This document shows positions 26,237-36,055 of a stretch of 64,000 bases of DNA, piece by piece (position 1 is the stretch's first letter; the number at the start of each line of letters is the position of its first letter). The translations under genes and the position numbers were made by a program. Under the pieces are notes generated by a model that saw only the letters and a program-made list of their open reading frames with translations, was not told the origin of the DNA and made no database searches. Source of the stretch: Bacteroidota bacterium (GTDB lineage Bacteria > Bacteroidota > Bacteroidia > Chitinophagales > Chitinophagaceae); the NCBI GenBank assembly GCA_947451115.1, contig CANFXV010000002.1:1-64000 (forward strand). The letters are read 5' to 3'.

Positions 26237-27277
26237 ATGCTATATCCCTTGCTCCGAAACAGCTTATTTATGCTACCGCCAGAAACTGCACACCAGGTTT
26301 CTATGAAAGGTTTGCAATTGGCTCATTCCCTGCCAATGATTAAACATCAATTGGCCAATCGCTTTCAATACCATGAAACCAATTTAGCAAAAACCTGTTT
26401 TGGTCTCCATTTTCCTAACCCTATCGGCTTGGCCGCAGGCTTTGATAAAAATGCAAGTTATTTAGACGAATTGGAAATGCTAGGGTTTGGCTTCGTGGAG
26501 ATTGGGACAGTGACCCCCAAACCACAAGCGGGTAATTCAACTCCTAGATTATTTAGGATACCAGATCAAAAAGCATTGATCAACAGAATGGGTTTTAACA
26601 ATGACGGGGTTGAAATAATTGCCAAAAGATTAAAGGAGCGAAAAGAAAAGTCTAATTCAAAATTAATTGTAGGGGGCAATATTGGAAAAAATAAAGTGAC
26701 CGAAAATAACGATGCTTGGATAGACTACTGCACCAATTTTAAAGTATTAGAAAATGTGGTTGATTACTTTGTTGTGAATGTAAGTTCTCCCAATACACCA
26801 GGCTTACGCGCATTACAAGAAAAAGAATCTTTAAGAAAAATATTTGCGGAATTACAAAATTTAAATAAAAACAATAAGCCCATCTTATTAAAAATTGCAC
26901 CCGATTTAGAACCATCTGCTTTAGATGATATTATTGAATTAACCAATGAAATAAAAATAGATGGACTCGTAGCCACCAATACCACCTTGGATCGTAGCGG
27001 ATTGAAAGGATTGAATATGGAAAGAGCCATCAAAATTGGCGCGGGTGGTTTAAGCGGCCAGCCCTTACTAGAAAAATCTACAGGAATCTTAAATTACTTG
27101 CACCATGGTATTGGTGGACGCATCCCCATCATTGCCAGTGGTGGTATTTTTAATGGCGCAGATGCCCAAGCAAAAATAAATGCTGGTGCTGCCTTATTGC
27201 AAGTTTGGACGGGCTTTATTTATGAAGGCCCTTCCATTGTTAAAAATATATGTCAAAGCCTAAGCGCAAATAAATAA
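26237..27277 (+). CDS. pyrD: dihydroorotate dehydrogenase (quinone), class 2
   Basis: 346 residues, the length of membrane-associated class 2 enzymes, which oxidise dihydroorotate to orotate with quinone. The N-terminal amphipathic helix region (about 1-40) is present. FMN-barrel landmarks are NPIGLAAGFDKNA, GFVEIGTVTPKPQ, NRMGFNNDG, VNVSSPNTPGLR, KIAPDL, LVATNTT, GAGGLSGQPL and the phosphate-binding IIASGGIF. A start four bases after a -7 box fits. The MBL gene follows two bases after its stop, so the two are co-transcribed. Confidence 0.97.
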   Translation: MLYPLLRNSLFMLPPETAHQVSMKGLQLAHSLPMIKHQLANRFQYHETNLAKTCFGLHFPNPIGLAAGFDKNASYLDELEMLGFGFVEIGTVTPKPQAGNSTPRLFRIPDQKALINRMGFNNDGVEIIAKRLKERKEKSNSKLIVGGNIGKNKVTENNDAWIDYCTNFKVLENVVDYFVVNVSSPNTPGLRALQEKESLRKIFAELQNLNKNNKPILLKIAPDLEPSALDDIIELTNEIKIDGLVATNTTLDRSGLKGLNMERAIKIGAGGLSGQPLLEKSTGILNYLHHGIGGRIPIIASGGIFNGADAQAKINAGAALLQVWTGFIYEGPSIVKNICQSLSANK

Positions 27278-27279
27278 TT

Positions 27280-27930
27280 ATGATTACGATTCAGGTATTT
27301 TGCTTTAACGCATTTCAGGAAAACACCTATGTTTTATACAATGAAAAAAAAGAAGCCATCATTGTGGACCCAGGTTGTTATACCCGCATCGAAGAAAAAA
27401 TATTGACTGATTTTATTTCCGAACAAACATTAACCCCAAAACTATTATTGAATACGCACTGCCATTTAGACCATGTATTTGGTAATAATTTTATACACAA
27501 CACTTATGGATTAACGGCTATTTTGCATGCCAATGAACAAGTTATATTGGATCGCTTGCCAGATGCTGCAGCCAAGTATGGTATTCCTGTAGAAGCTTAC
27601 AAAGGACCTATTCAATATGTAGAAGACCAAGCCATGATTGACTTTGGAAAAGACAGCTTTGTAGTACTACTTACCCCTGGACACTCACCAGGAAGTATTT
27701 GTTTTTACCATGAAAAACAAGATTTCATTTTAGGCGGAGACTTGATATTTAAAGACAGCGTAGGAAGAACAGACTTTCCAGGCTGCAATCCACAAGACCT
27801 CATGAAGAGTATCCGCGAACAAATCCTACCCCTACCTGATACTTTATCTATTTACTCAGGACATGGGCCTATGACTCAATTGGGAAGAGAAAGAAAAATG
27901 AATCCTTACATCAAACACTTGCTTGCCTAG
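27280..27930 (+). CDS. MBL-fold metallo-hydrolase (YcbL/glyoxalase II-like)
   Basis: 216 residues. The zinc-binding motif THCHLDH is followed by TPGHSPGSICFY, GGDLIFKDSVGRTDFPG and a final SGHGP, the pattern of YcbL-type hydroxyacylglutathione hydrolase-like enzymes. Such proteins hydrolyse thioesters, but the substrate is not evident here. Translationally linked to pyrD. Confidence 0.9.
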   Translation: MITIQVFCFNAFQENTYVLYNEKKEAIIVDPGCYTRIEEKILTDFISEQTLTPKLLLNTHCHLDHVFGNNFIHNTYGLTAILHANEQVILDRLPDAAAKYGIPVEAYKGPIQYVEDQAMIDFGKDSFVVLLTPGHSPGSICFYHEKQDFILGGDLIFKDSVGRTDFPGCNPQDLMKSIREQILPLPDTLSIYSGHGPMTQLGRERKMNPYIKHLLA

Positions 27931-27980
27931 TTAACAATTTGATAATATAGATTAGACTTCGACTTGTGGCATTTAAAAAC

Positions 27981-27988
27981 TAATTTTG
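27981..27988 (+). promoter_or_regulatory. promoter of the two-component operon
   Basis: TAATTTTG (perfect TAnnTTTG) with a TTCG at 27958-27961 exactly 19 bases upstream, close to the -33 TTTG of Bacteroidota promoters. The leader to the ATG at 28005 would be about a dozen bases. Confidence 0.6.
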
Positions 27989-28004
27989 AGTAAGCATAAA
28001 CCCT

Positions 28005-28682
28005 ATGGAAGCACCTTTAAAGATATTGATTGCAGATGATGAAGCGGACATACTTGAAATCATAAGTTTTCATTTGATTAAAGCAGGCTTTGAAGTGATC
28101 ACTGCAAAAGATGGTAGCGAAGCCATAGAGAAAGCCAACCAATTTTCACCCGATTGTATTATTTTGGACATCATGATGCCCAAGAGAAATGGCTTTGAAG
28201 TTTGCGAATACCTTAGAGGCAACCCAAGCTTTGATAAAACATTAATTGTGCTTTTAACTGCATTGAATGACGAAACTTCACATATCAAGGGTTTGGAATT
28301 AGGTGGAGATGATTTTATCACCAAGCCCATTAGTCCAAAAGTATTAATAAGTCGAATTAGCGCATTGTTTAGAAGATTACAACCAAGCACTGGTCAAAAA
28401 ATAATCAATATCAACGATTTAAGCATTGATATTGCTCAATACAAAACCACCCTCAAAGGGGTGTCTCATGTTTTAGCAAAAAAAGAATTTGAATTACTTT
28501 ATTTGTTAGCGGCGCAACCTGGAAGAGTATTTTTAAGAGGTGAAATATTATCACAGGTATGGGGCAACGATGTGATTGTAGGTGACCGTACTATTGATGT
28601 ACACATTAGAAAAATCAGAGCCAAATTAGGTATTGATTGCATTACCACCGTCAAAGGGGTTGGCTACAAGTTCGATTATTAG
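28005..28682 (+). CDS. OmpR/PhoB-family response regulator
   Basis: 225 residues. Receiver domain with acidic pair D11-D12, phospho-acceptor D55 (CIILDIMMPK) and K107 (FITKPIS), followed by a winged-helix DNA-binding domain with LAKKEFELLYLLA, GRVFLRGEIL and the recognition region VGDRTIDVHIRKIR. Forms a pair with the histidine kinase 59 bases downstream. No dedicated target gene is evident nearby. Confidence 0.95.
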   Translation: MEAPLKILIADDEADILEIISFHLIKAGFEVITAKDGSEAIEKANQFSPDCIILDIMMPKRNGFEVCEYLRGNPSFDKTLIVLLTALNDETSHIKGLELGGDDFITKPISPKVLISRISALFRRLQPSTGQKIININDLSIDIAQYKTTLKGVSHVLAKKEFELLYLLAAQPGRVFLRGEILSQVWGNDVIVGDRTIDVHIRKIRAKLGIDCITTVKGVGYKFDY

Positions 28683-28741
28683 CAATAAATAGATAACTTC
28701 GCCCAAGCATTTTTACATTTACACAAGGGCTTATATTTATT

Positions 28742-29788
28742 ATGTTTAAAGGAAAAAATCTTTCACCCAAACAATTGGCGGCTTTAACAGCCTTGCTCTT
28801 AGCCTCTTTAATTGCAATTAGTATTTATATTCTATTTACTAAATGGGAATTACTCTTGATTTATTTTATTGTAAGTTTTGCCATTATTTATTTTTTATTG
28901 TATGAAATATTAGAGCGTTTCATTTATCGAAAAATTAAATTGATTTACAAATTGATTGCCCAAACTAAGGCTAGTAAAAGAGAAGAAGCTTATCAAAAAT
29001 ATATTTTGCCACAAAAAGGCATTGACGATGTGAGAGAAGATGTGGAAGCTTGGGCAGCCCAAAAAACAAAAGAAATTCAAGACTTACAATCCAATGAAGC
29101 ATTTAGAAAAGAGTTTTTGCAAAATCTATCTCACGAAATCAAAACACCCATATTTGCCATTCAAGGTTATTTAGAACTATTGGATGATGACGCGATATAC
29201 GATCCAGCCACTGCTAAAAGATTTGTAGGGAAAGCACAAGCCAATGTGCAAAGATTGGTACAATTGGTCAACGATGTTGATTCTATTACCAACCTTGAAA
29301 TTAACAAAGACCCTATTTTAAAACAGTCTTTTATTATTCAAGATTTAATCACAGAAGCAGTGAATAATTTAAATGTAAAATGGATCAAAAAAAATATTCA
29401 ATTTCATTTCAAGAAGGGCTCCGAAACACCTACGCATGTATTTGCTGATAAAAATAAAATTTATCAAGTGATTGTAAATATACTTTCTAATGCGACTAAG
29501 TATGGTAAAATTGATGGTGAAATTATAGCAAGCGTATACGCCATTGAAGGACAAAAGATATTGATTGAATTTAGCGATGATGGTATTGGCATTGCAGAGG
29601 AACACATACCTAGGTTGTCTGAACGTTTTTACAGAACTGATGATGCTAGAAGCAGAGACATTGGGGGTACAGGACTTGGCTTGGCCATCTGCAAACACAT
29701 CATTGAAGCACATAACGAAACCATGCACATCAGAAGCAAATTAGGAGTAGGTACTACCGTTGGATTTACCTTGGCCAACAAGGCCTGA
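28742..29788 (+). CDS. sensor histidine kinase (PhoR-like)
   Basis: 348 residues. Two transmembrane helices close together (about 12-32 and 37-55) leave almost no periplasmic loop, so it probably senses in the membrane or cytoplasm. A linker helix leads to the H-box LSHEIKTPIF with H131, then N-box NILSNATKYG, DDGIGIAEEH, and G2 IGGTGLGLAICK. It would phosphorylate the response regulator upstream. Confidence 0.94.
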   Translation: MFKGKNLSPKQLAALTALLLASLIAISIYILFTKWELLLIYFIVSFAIIYFLLYEILERFIYRKIKLIYKLIAQTKASKREEAYQKYILPQKGIDDVREDVEAWAAQKTKEIQDLQSNEAFRKEFLQNLSHEIKTPIFAIQGYLELLDDDAIYDPATAKRFVGKAQANVQRLVQLVNDVDSITNLEINKDPILKQSFIIQDLITEAVNNLNVKWIKKNIQFHFKKGSETPTHVFADKNKIYQVIVNILSNATKYGKIDGEIIASVYAIEGQKILIEFSDDGIGIAEEHIPRLSERFYRTDDARSRDIGGTGLGLAICKHIIEAHNETMHIRSKLGVGTTVGFTLANKA

Positions 29789-29829
29789 TAAAGGTTTTTT
29801 TTCGTTACTTTGTATTCTAATAATTTTTA

Positions 29830-30849
29830 ATGCAAACTATTCTTGTAACAGGGGGTTGTGGTTTTATAGGCGCCCATACCATCGTTGATTTGATTCAACA
29901 TGGATTTGAGGTGATTTCCGTGGACAACCTATCTAGAGCTTCCGAACATTCCTTAAATGGGATTGAAAAAATTACAGGAAAAAAAATTAAGAACTACGTT
30001 ATTGACCTTACCCATAAAGCAGCAACAGAACAAATTTTTATTGACCACCCTAGCATCATAGGCATTATTCATTTTGCCGCTTATAAAGCAGTAGGCGAAT
30101 CGGTGGAGATGCCCTTAGATTATTACGAAAACAATTTATTTTCTTTGGTGCACTTATTGCAATTGGCGGTGAAATACAATGCAAAACATTTTATATTTTC
30201 TTCTTCTTGTACAGTCTATGGCAATCCTGATGCCATACCAGTCACCGAACAAACAGCTTTAAAAACCGCCGCCTCTCCTTATGGCGCTACTAAGCAAATG
30301 GGAGAAACCATTGTACAAGATAGTACAGTAGCACATCCCTTGTCTAGCATTTTATTAAGGTATTTTAATCCAGTGGGCGCACATCCTTCCATTGCCATTG
30401 GCGAATTACCCATTGGTCGTCCACAAAATTTAGTCCCTGCCATTACACAAACTGCCATCGGTAAATTACCAAAAATGCAAGTACATGGCAACGACTATGC
30501 TACCCGCGATGGCAGTTGCATTCGCGACTATATACATGTATGCGACATCGCACACGCACATACTTTAGCTATGCAGTATTCCATAAAAAACAACCAAGTC
30601 CATCATTGTGAAGTATTTAATTTAGGCACTGGCAATGGCATTTCTGTGCTAGAAGCCATTGAAGCTTTTGAAAAAGTATCAGGTGTAAAATTGAACTATG
30701 AAATTGGGCCAAGAAGAGCAGGCGATATTGTAGCCATCTATGCCAATAACGATTACGCCGTTAAAAAATTAGGTTGGACCTGTCAATTTGATTTAGAGGA
30801 AATGATGCGTACCGCTTGGGAATGGGAAAAAAGTCTCGCTGCTAAATAA
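29830..30849 (+). CDS. galE: UDP-glucose 4-epimerase
   Basis: 339 residues, extended short-chain dehydrogenase family. NAD-binding TGGCGFIGAHT at the N-terminus, SSSCTVYG, catalytic SPYGATKQMGE (YxxxK), RYFNPVGAHP and TRDGSCIRDYIHVCDIA. It interconverts UDP-glucose and UDP-galactose for surface polysaccharides. Convergent with prfA, only eight bases apart and without a visible terminator. Confidence 0.95.
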   Translation: MQTILVTGGCGFIGAHTIVDLIQHGFEVISVDNLSRASEHSLNGIEKITGKKIKNYVIDLTHKAATEQIFIDHPSIIGIIHFAAYKAVGESVEMPLDYYENNLFSLVHLLQLAVKYNAKHFIFSSSCTVYGNPDAIPVTEQTALKTAASPYGATKQMGETIVQDSTVAHPLSSILLRYFNPVGAHPSIAIGELPIGRPQNLVPAITQTAIGKLPKMQVHGNDYATRDGSCIRDYIHVCDIAHAHTLAMQYSIKNNQVHHCEVFNLGTGNGISVLEAIEAFEKVSGVKLNYEIGPRRAGDIVAIYANNDYAVKKLGWTCQFDLEEMMRTAWEWEKSLAAK

Positions 30850-30857
30850 AGATCGAA

Positions 30858-31922
30858 TTATTGCCTCACGAGCATCTTCTCTGCATTTTCTGCTACTTGC
30901 AATGCTTCAATAAATTCTTCAATCTCTCCATTGATGACTGCATCTAAATTATAAGAAGTAACCCCTACGCGGTGGTCTGTGACTCTTCCTTGTGGCCAAT
31001 TGTAAGTTCTAATTTTTGCACTCCTATCTCCCGTACTTACCAATGTTTTTCGATGTCTTGAAATTTCATCTTCTTGTTTACGCACTTGCTCTTCAAATAA
31101 TTTAGTACGCATCATGGTCATGGCTTTTTCTCTATTACCTAATTGAGAACGCTCTGTTTGACAAATAATAACGGTACCTGTGGGTATATGCGTCAACATT
31201 ACTTTGGTCTCTACCTTATTTACGTTTTGTCCACCTGCACCACCACTTCGAGAGGTTTCCATTTTTACATCAGCAGGGTTCAATACAAAATCTACCTCTT
31301 CTGCTTCTGGCATGACCGCCACGGTGGCAGCTGAAGTATGCACCCTACCTTGGGTTTCAGTAGAAGGAACACGTTGCACACGGTGCACGCCACTTTCAAA
31401 TTTCATAGTACCATATACATCTTCACCCATCACTTCTAATATCACTTCCTTATACCCTCCCACAGAACCTTCACTCTCACTTACTAGTGCCACTTTCCAT
31501 CCTTTTTTCTGACAATACCTTGTATACATTGTCAGTAAATCGCCAACAAATAAACTCGCTTCATCACCCCCGGTACCTGCTCTTAATTCAATAATGGCAT
31601 TCTTGTCATCCTGCGGATCTTTAGGTATTAATAATTTAGTCAACTCCTTTTCTAAGCTTTCTTTTTCTGCCTCCAATCCTGGCATTTCTAATTTTGCCAA
31701 CTCGCGCATGTCGGCATCATCCCCATTCAAAGTTTCTTTGGCAAATTTATGTTCATCCAGGACTTTAATATAGCGCTCATAAGGAATAATGATCTTTTCT
31801 AAGGAACGGTACTCCTTGCTCATTTTCCCAAATTCAACTTGGTTATTGATGATCTCTGGATTGGTCAAAGCCACCCCTACCTGCTGAAATCTTGCTTTTA
31901 TGGCTTCTAATTTGTCTAACAT
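30858..31922 (-). CDS. prfA: peptide chain release factor 1
   Basis: 354 residues, class I release factor reading UAA/UAG. The stop-codon recognition tripeptide region is [12 protein letters not shown] (PxT as PST), and the peptidyl-hydrolase loop is [14 protein letters not shown]. Frame is open to 32042, but those 40 extra residues overlap the divergent dipeptidase gene, and [12 protein letters not shown] is the normal N-terminus, so the start is 31922. A perfect -7 box sits 17 bases upstream of it. Confidence 0.97.
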   Translation of the reverse strand: MLDKLEAIKARFQQVGVALTNPEIINNQVEFGKMSKEYRSLEKIIIPYERYIKVLDEHKFAKETLNGDDADMRELAKLEMPGLEAEKESLEKELTKLLIPKDPQDDKNAIIELRAGTGGDEASLFVGDLLTMYTRYCQKKGWKVALVSESEGSVGGYKEVILEVMGEDVYGTMKFESGVHRVQRVPSTETQGRVHTSAATVAVMPEAEEVDFVLNPADVKMETSRSGGAGGQNVNKVETKVMLTHIPTGTVIICQTERSQLGNREKAMTMMRTKLFEEQVRKQEDEISRHRKTLVSTGDRSAKIRTYNWPQGRVTDHRVGVTSYNLDAVINGEIEEFIEALQVAENAEKMLVRQ

Positions 31923-31939
31923 AGTACTTTTTAGGTGAG

Positions 31940-31947
31940 CAAAAATA
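31940..31947 (-). promoter_or_regulatory. -7 promoter box of prfA
   Basis: TATTTTTG on the minus strand, a perfect TAnnTTTG, 17 bases before the prfA ATG. It lies inside the extended open frame and supports the shorter start. Confidence 0.55.
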
Positions 31948-31983
31948 GCTATTTTAGTTGTCAATATAAAACAATCTAGTCCC

Positions 31984-33141
31984 ATGAAATATTTAGCCTT
32001 CCTTTTACTTTTTATTGCCACCAATGCTGGGGCACAAGCCATTCACTTTAAATCGGTGTTGGTAGATACGCATAATGATGCGCTGACCGCATGTATTGAG
32101 AAAAAAGTAAGTTTAGATCAGGACTTAACTGGCATCAACCATTCCGATTTAAAAAGATTCAAACAAGGCGGACTAGACTACCAATTGTTTTCGGTATGGT
32201 GTGATGGAAACAAAGCCAACCCTTATGCTTGGGCCATGAGAGAAATGGATACTTTAGATGCAGTGGCTGCGCGCAATCCTGATAAAATTGTAGTGGCAAA
32301 AACATGGAAGGACATACAAAAAGCCTTGAAAGAAAATAAAATTGTAGCACAATTTGGTGTGGAAGGTGGACACATGATTGAAGACCATATTGATCGCTTA
32401 GATACTTTTTACAAAAGAGGGGTACGTTATATGACCCTTACTTGGAACAATTCTCCTACTTGGGCAAGTTCACATGTAGATGAGCATGATCCAAATTATA
32501 CTGGACCAAAAGGATTGACTGCTTTTGGAAAACAAATCATTCAACGTATGAATAAATTAGGCATCATCGTTGATATTTCTCATGTGGGCGAAGCTACTTT
32601 TTGGGATGCCATAAAAACAAGTACCAAGCCTGTGATTGCCTCGCATAGCAATGCTTATTCTATTTGTCCTGTGACCAGAAATTTAAAAGACGATCAAATA
32701 TTGGCTGTGGGGAAAAATGGAGGCGTGATTCATCTTAATTTTTACGCTGCTTTTGTAGATAGTACTTTTAATAAAAAAGATGCGATTTTTAGAACTAACC
32801 ACAAAACAGAAATGGACTCTTTATTAAATGCAGGCATTCAAAAAGAATATGCGCAAACCATGCTGGCGGATAAATATGCTGCTGAAAGCGATGCCAATAA
32901 GCCTGACATAGAACTACTAATGAAACATTTTGACCATATTGTTAAATTAATTGGCGTCGACCATGTGGGCATTGGTTCTGATTTTGATGGTATTGATTCT
33001 GCACCCAAACAATTAAAAACCGTATTGGACTATCCAAAGTTTACACAAGCATTGATTAAACGTGGTTATTCTGATACAGATATTGCAAAAGTATTGGGAG
33101 GGAATTTCCTTAGAGTGTATAGAATAAACAATCCTCAATAG
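31984..33141 (+). CDS. membrane dipeptidase (renal dipeptidase family, M19)
   Basis: 385 residues with a signal peptide ([18 protein letters not shown]). Zinc-site motifs of M19 peptidases: DTHNDA (H30, D32), the bridging glutamate in [22 protein letters not shown] and [11 protein letters not shown], then [11 protein letters not shown]. It cleaves dipeptides, including those with D-residues, in the periplasm. The final codons and stop form part of a 17-bp hairpin. Confidence 0.94.
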   Translation: MKYLAFLLLFIATNAGAQAIHFKSVLVDTHNDALTACIEKKVSLDQDLTGINHSDLKRFKQGGLDYQLFSVWCDGNKANPYAWAMREMDTLDAVAARNPDKIVVAKTWKDIQKALKENKIVAQFGVEGGHMIEDHIDRLDTFYKRGVRYMTLTWNNSPTWASSHVDEHDPNYTGPKGLTAFGKQIIQRMNKLGIIVDISHVGEATFWDAIKTSTKPVIASHSNAYSICPVTRNLKDDQILAVGKNGGVIHLNFYAAFVDSTFNKKDAIFRTNHKTEMDSLLNAGIQKEYAQTMLADKYAAESDANKPDIELLMKHFDHIVKLIGVDHVGIGSDFDGIDSAPKQLKTVLDYPKFTQALIKRGYSDTDIAKVLGGNFLRVYRINNPQ

Positions 33142-33163
33142 AAAATTTGAGGATTGTTTATTC
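33122..33163 (+). repeat. 17-bp perfect hairpin with the stop codon in its loop
   Basis: GAATAAACAATCCTCAA (33122-33138) pairs perfectly with TTGAGGATTGTTTATTC (33147-33163). The loop begins with the dipeptidase stop codon (33139-33141). No long T-run follows, so this may be a 3'-end stabiliser or a weak terminator. Confidence 0.75.
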
Positions 33164-33197
33164 CTCATCTAATGATTTATTTAAAAAAATAATTTTT

Positions 33198-35189
33198 TTA
33201 ATAACTTAATAAACGCTGCATCATTTCTTCTAACCTTGAATTCGCTAAATATTGTTTTTCTAATGCTAAATTAAATGGAATAGGTGTATCCAAAGAAGCA
33301 CAACGCATGACAGGTGCATCTAAATATTCAAAACAATGTTCACCAATCCAAGCACTAATTTCTCCTGCAATACCACCGGTTAAATTGTCTTCATGCAATA
33401 ACAATACCTTACCAATGGCTTTGACTACTTGCGCTATCGCTTCGTAATCTAAAGGCGCTAAGGTTCTTAAATCTAAAATAGATATGGAGGCTTCCGTATG
33501 CACTGCTTGATATTGCAAGGCCCAATGCACACCCATGCCATAAGTAATAATACAAGCCTCTTCTCCTTCACATAATAGCGCAGCCTTACCAATAGGTACT
33601 TGATAATATTCATCAGGCACTTCTGCTTCAATACTTCTGTATAACGCCTTGTGTTCAAAATATAAAATTGGATTGGGGTCGGCCAATGCTGCAATCATCA
33701 ATCCCTTAGCATCAATGGGATTAGATGGATACACCACTTTTAATCCAGGCACATGGGTAAACCAAGCTTCGTTACTTTGAGAATGAAAAGGACCCGCCCC
33801 TACGCCTGCCCCCGTAGGCATGCGCACTACCACATCTGCATTTTGTCCCCAACGGTAATGAATTTTTGCCAAATTATTCACGATTTGATTAAAGGCCACT
33901 GTTACAAAATCTGCAAACTGCATTTCTACTACCGACTTAATGCCTTCTAAACTTAAGCCCAGGGCTGCACCCACGATGGCACTTTCACATATGGGTGTAT
34001 TGCGTATGCGTTGTTTTCCAAATTGCTGTACAAAACCTTCTGTTATTTTAAAAGCACCGCCATATTCTGCAATATCTTGTCCCATTAAAATCAATTCAGG
34101 ATACAATACCATGGACTGCTTCAAGGCTTCACTAATGGATGCTATAAATCTTTTCTTGGTTAAGATGGGATGGTTCAATTGCTCCAAATAAGGAATGGTC
34201 GTAGGAACCATGGGCGCAAATACATCTGCAATTTCTTCCTCCACCATGGGTGTAAAAGAGGAAGACTCCATGGCCAATTGTAAATCATACTCAATGCTTT
34301 GCTTGAGTTCATTTCTGATATCCGCTACTTGCATTTCAGTAAAAACTTTTTCACCCACCAAATACTGTTCGTAATTTTTTAATGGATCTTTTCTAGACCA
34401 TTTTTCCATTAATTCTTTGGGAACATATTTTACTCCACTTGCTTCCTCATGGCCACGCATTCTAAAAGTAGTGCATTCAATTAAATAAGGTTTCTGATTG
34501 TTGATGCAATAATCTCTAACTCCTTTGATGGTTTCATACACTTCTAAAATATTATTGCCATCAATGCGCACACCCTCCATACCATAGCCTTTGGCGCGGT
34601 CCACTAAATTTTCGCAGTGGTATTGTTCGTTGGTAGGCGTGCTTAATCCGTATCCATTATTTTCAATAATAAAAATAACGGGCAAACCCCATACTGCTGC
34701 TACATTTAAAGCTTCATGAAAATCACCTTCGCTGGTGCCTCCTTCTCCAGTAAATGCAAGTGTGGCTTTTAGTTGGCCTCTTTGTTGATAGGCTAATGCA
34801 ACACCATCTGCGATGGCCAATTGTGGACCTAAATGTGAGATCATCCCACAAATATGATGGGCTTTATTGCCAAAATGAAAACTACGTTCTCTGGCTTTAC
34901 TGTAACCATCTCGATCACCCTGCCATTGTTTAAACAAATCTACCAAGGGCATTTTACGAGTGGTAAAAACGCCTAAATTTCTATGTAAGGGCATGATCCA
35001 TTCATTGGATTCCATAGCAAGGGTGGCCCCCACCGAAATGGCTTCCTGCCCAATCCCACTAAACCATTTGCTAATTTTTCCTTGACGAAGCAATAGCAAC
35101 ATTTTTTCTTCTATCATTCTAGGCAAAAGCAAAGAACGATAAAAAAATATAAGCTGCTCGTTTGTTAATTTACCCCGCTTAAACTCCAT
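33198..35189 (-). CDS. fused 2-oxoacid dehydrogenase E1 alpha-beta protein
   Basis: 663 residues, with E1-alpha and E1-beta in one chain. The alpha half carries the thiamine diphosphate motif GEGGTSEGDF (148-157) ending in ENNGYG near 176-181. The beta half begins around residue 345 (KRFIASISEALKQSM) with GQDIAEYGGAFKIT, NTPICESAIVGAALG and the C-terminal HEDNLTGGIAGEISAWI. Branched-chain 2-oxoacid dehydrogenase is likely, since similar fusions in Bacteroidota are so annotated; pyruvate is possible. No E2 or E3 adjoins. Single gene with A/T-rich flanks. Confidence 0.9.
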   Translation of the reverse strand: MEFKRGKLTNEQLIFFYRSLLLPRMIEEKMLLLLRQGKISKWFSGIGQEAISVGATLAMESNEWIMPLHRNLGVFTTRKMPLVDLFKQWQGDRDGYSKARERSFHFGNKAHHICGMISHLGPQLAIADGVALAYQQRGQLKATLAFTGEGGTSEGDFHEALNVAAVWGLPVIFIIENNGYGLSTPTNEQYHCENLVDRAKGYGMEGVRIDGNNILEVYETIKGVRDYCINNQKPYLIECTTFRMRGHEEASGVKYVPKELMEKWSRKDPLKNYEQYLVGEKVFTEMQVADIRNELKQSIEYDLQLAMESSSFTPMVEEEIADVFAPMVPTTIPYLEQLNHPILTKKRFIASISEALKQSMVLYPELILMGQDIAEYGGAFKITEGFVQQFGKQRIRNTPICESAIVGAALGLSLEGIKSVVEMQFADFVTVAFNQIVNNLAKIHYRWGQNADVVVRMPTGAGVGAGPFHSQSNEAWFTHVPGLKVVYPSNPIDAKGLMIAALADPNPILYFEHKALYRSIEAEVPDEYYQVPIGKAALLCEGEEACIITYGMGVHWALQYQAVHTEASISILDLRTLAPLDYEAIAQVVKAIGKVLLLHEDNLTGGIAGEISAWIGEHCFEYLDAPVMRCASLDTPIPFNLALEKQYLANSRLEEMMQRLLSY

Positions 35190-35222
35190 TATAATTTTTA
35201 TTTAAAGGGATAAATCTCCTGC

Positions 35223-35990
35223 TTAATCCCTTGAGTTTAATTTGCTCAATAATTTTAAAATTTCTAAGTACAGCCAAACTAAAGTGACCAATAAACCAAA
35301 AGCGCCGTACCACTCCATATACTTTGGTGCCCCCATTTCAGCAGCACGTTCTATTGAATCAAAATCTAATAAAAGATTCATTGCAGCGATACCTACAATA
35401 AATAAACTAATGCCAATGCTAAGTGGAGAGCTATCAAAAGCAAAACCCATGTTCACTCCAAACAAACCCAAAATCCAAACAATTAAATAAAATAAACCAA
35501 TGCCCATGGTCGCAGACATGATGATGGATCGCAAGCGATTGGTGACATTGATGATTCTGAAATTATACAAAAGAAACATAGACAAGGCTACCCCCAAGGT
35601 TAAACCCACTGCATGTAATACAATATTGGGATAAGTTTTTTGGAACATGGCATTAAAAAATGCACTAATGCCTCCAATAAATAAACCTTCTAAAATTCCG
35701 TAAGCAGGTGCAATGTAGCCAGCCCAATTGGGTTTAAACATCATCACTAATGCAATGACAAATCCTCCAATGGCGCCCACCAACATGAATGTAGTAGCGC
35801 TACTTGTATTGCCCTCGGCGTATAAATTCCATACATACATAGCCGCAGCCATCACCATCGCTAATAAAAAACCAAATTTATTGATGGTACCGCGCACACT
35901 CATCACACCAAAGGAGTCTGCTGTGCTGTTTAAACTTTTATCAAATATTTTTTCTGTAAGTGTAGGGTTACTTGATTTAAAAAAGGCCAT
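35223..35990 (-). CDS. Bax inhibitor-1/YccA family membrane protein
   Basis: 255 residues with about seven hydrophobic helices, in line with the BI-1/YccA family. After a 40-residue hydrophilic start, landmarks are YGILEGLFIGGISAFF and the C-terminal LLLDFDSIERAAE, whose acidic residues correspond to the pH-sensing pair of BI-1 family calcium channels. Located 33 bases upstream of the E1 gene on the same strand, possibly co-transcribed. Confidence 0.92.
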   Translation of the reverse strand: MAFFKSSNPTLTEKIFDKSLNSTADSFGVMSVRGTINKFGFLLAMVMAAAMYVWNLYAEGNTSSATTFMLVGAIGGFVIALVMMFKPNWAGYIAPAYGILEGLFIGGISAFFNAMFQKTYPNIVLHAVGLTLGVALSMFLLYNFRIINVTNRLRSIIMSATMGIGLFYLIVWILGLFGVNMGFAFDSSPLSIGISLFIVGIAAMNLLLDFDSIERAAEMGAPKYMEWYGAFGLLVTLVWLYLEILKLLSKLNSRD

Positions 35991-36055
35991 AAAATATTAA
36001 TTTAATTTCTACTATAAAAATACAAAATACTTTGAATTCCTCCCCTAAAAAAAGG

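Noticed and set aside
31923-32042. 40-residue N-terminal extension of prfA
   Set aside because: It would overlap the signal peptide of the divergent dipeptidase, contains the prfA -7 box, and does not resemble release factor N-termini.
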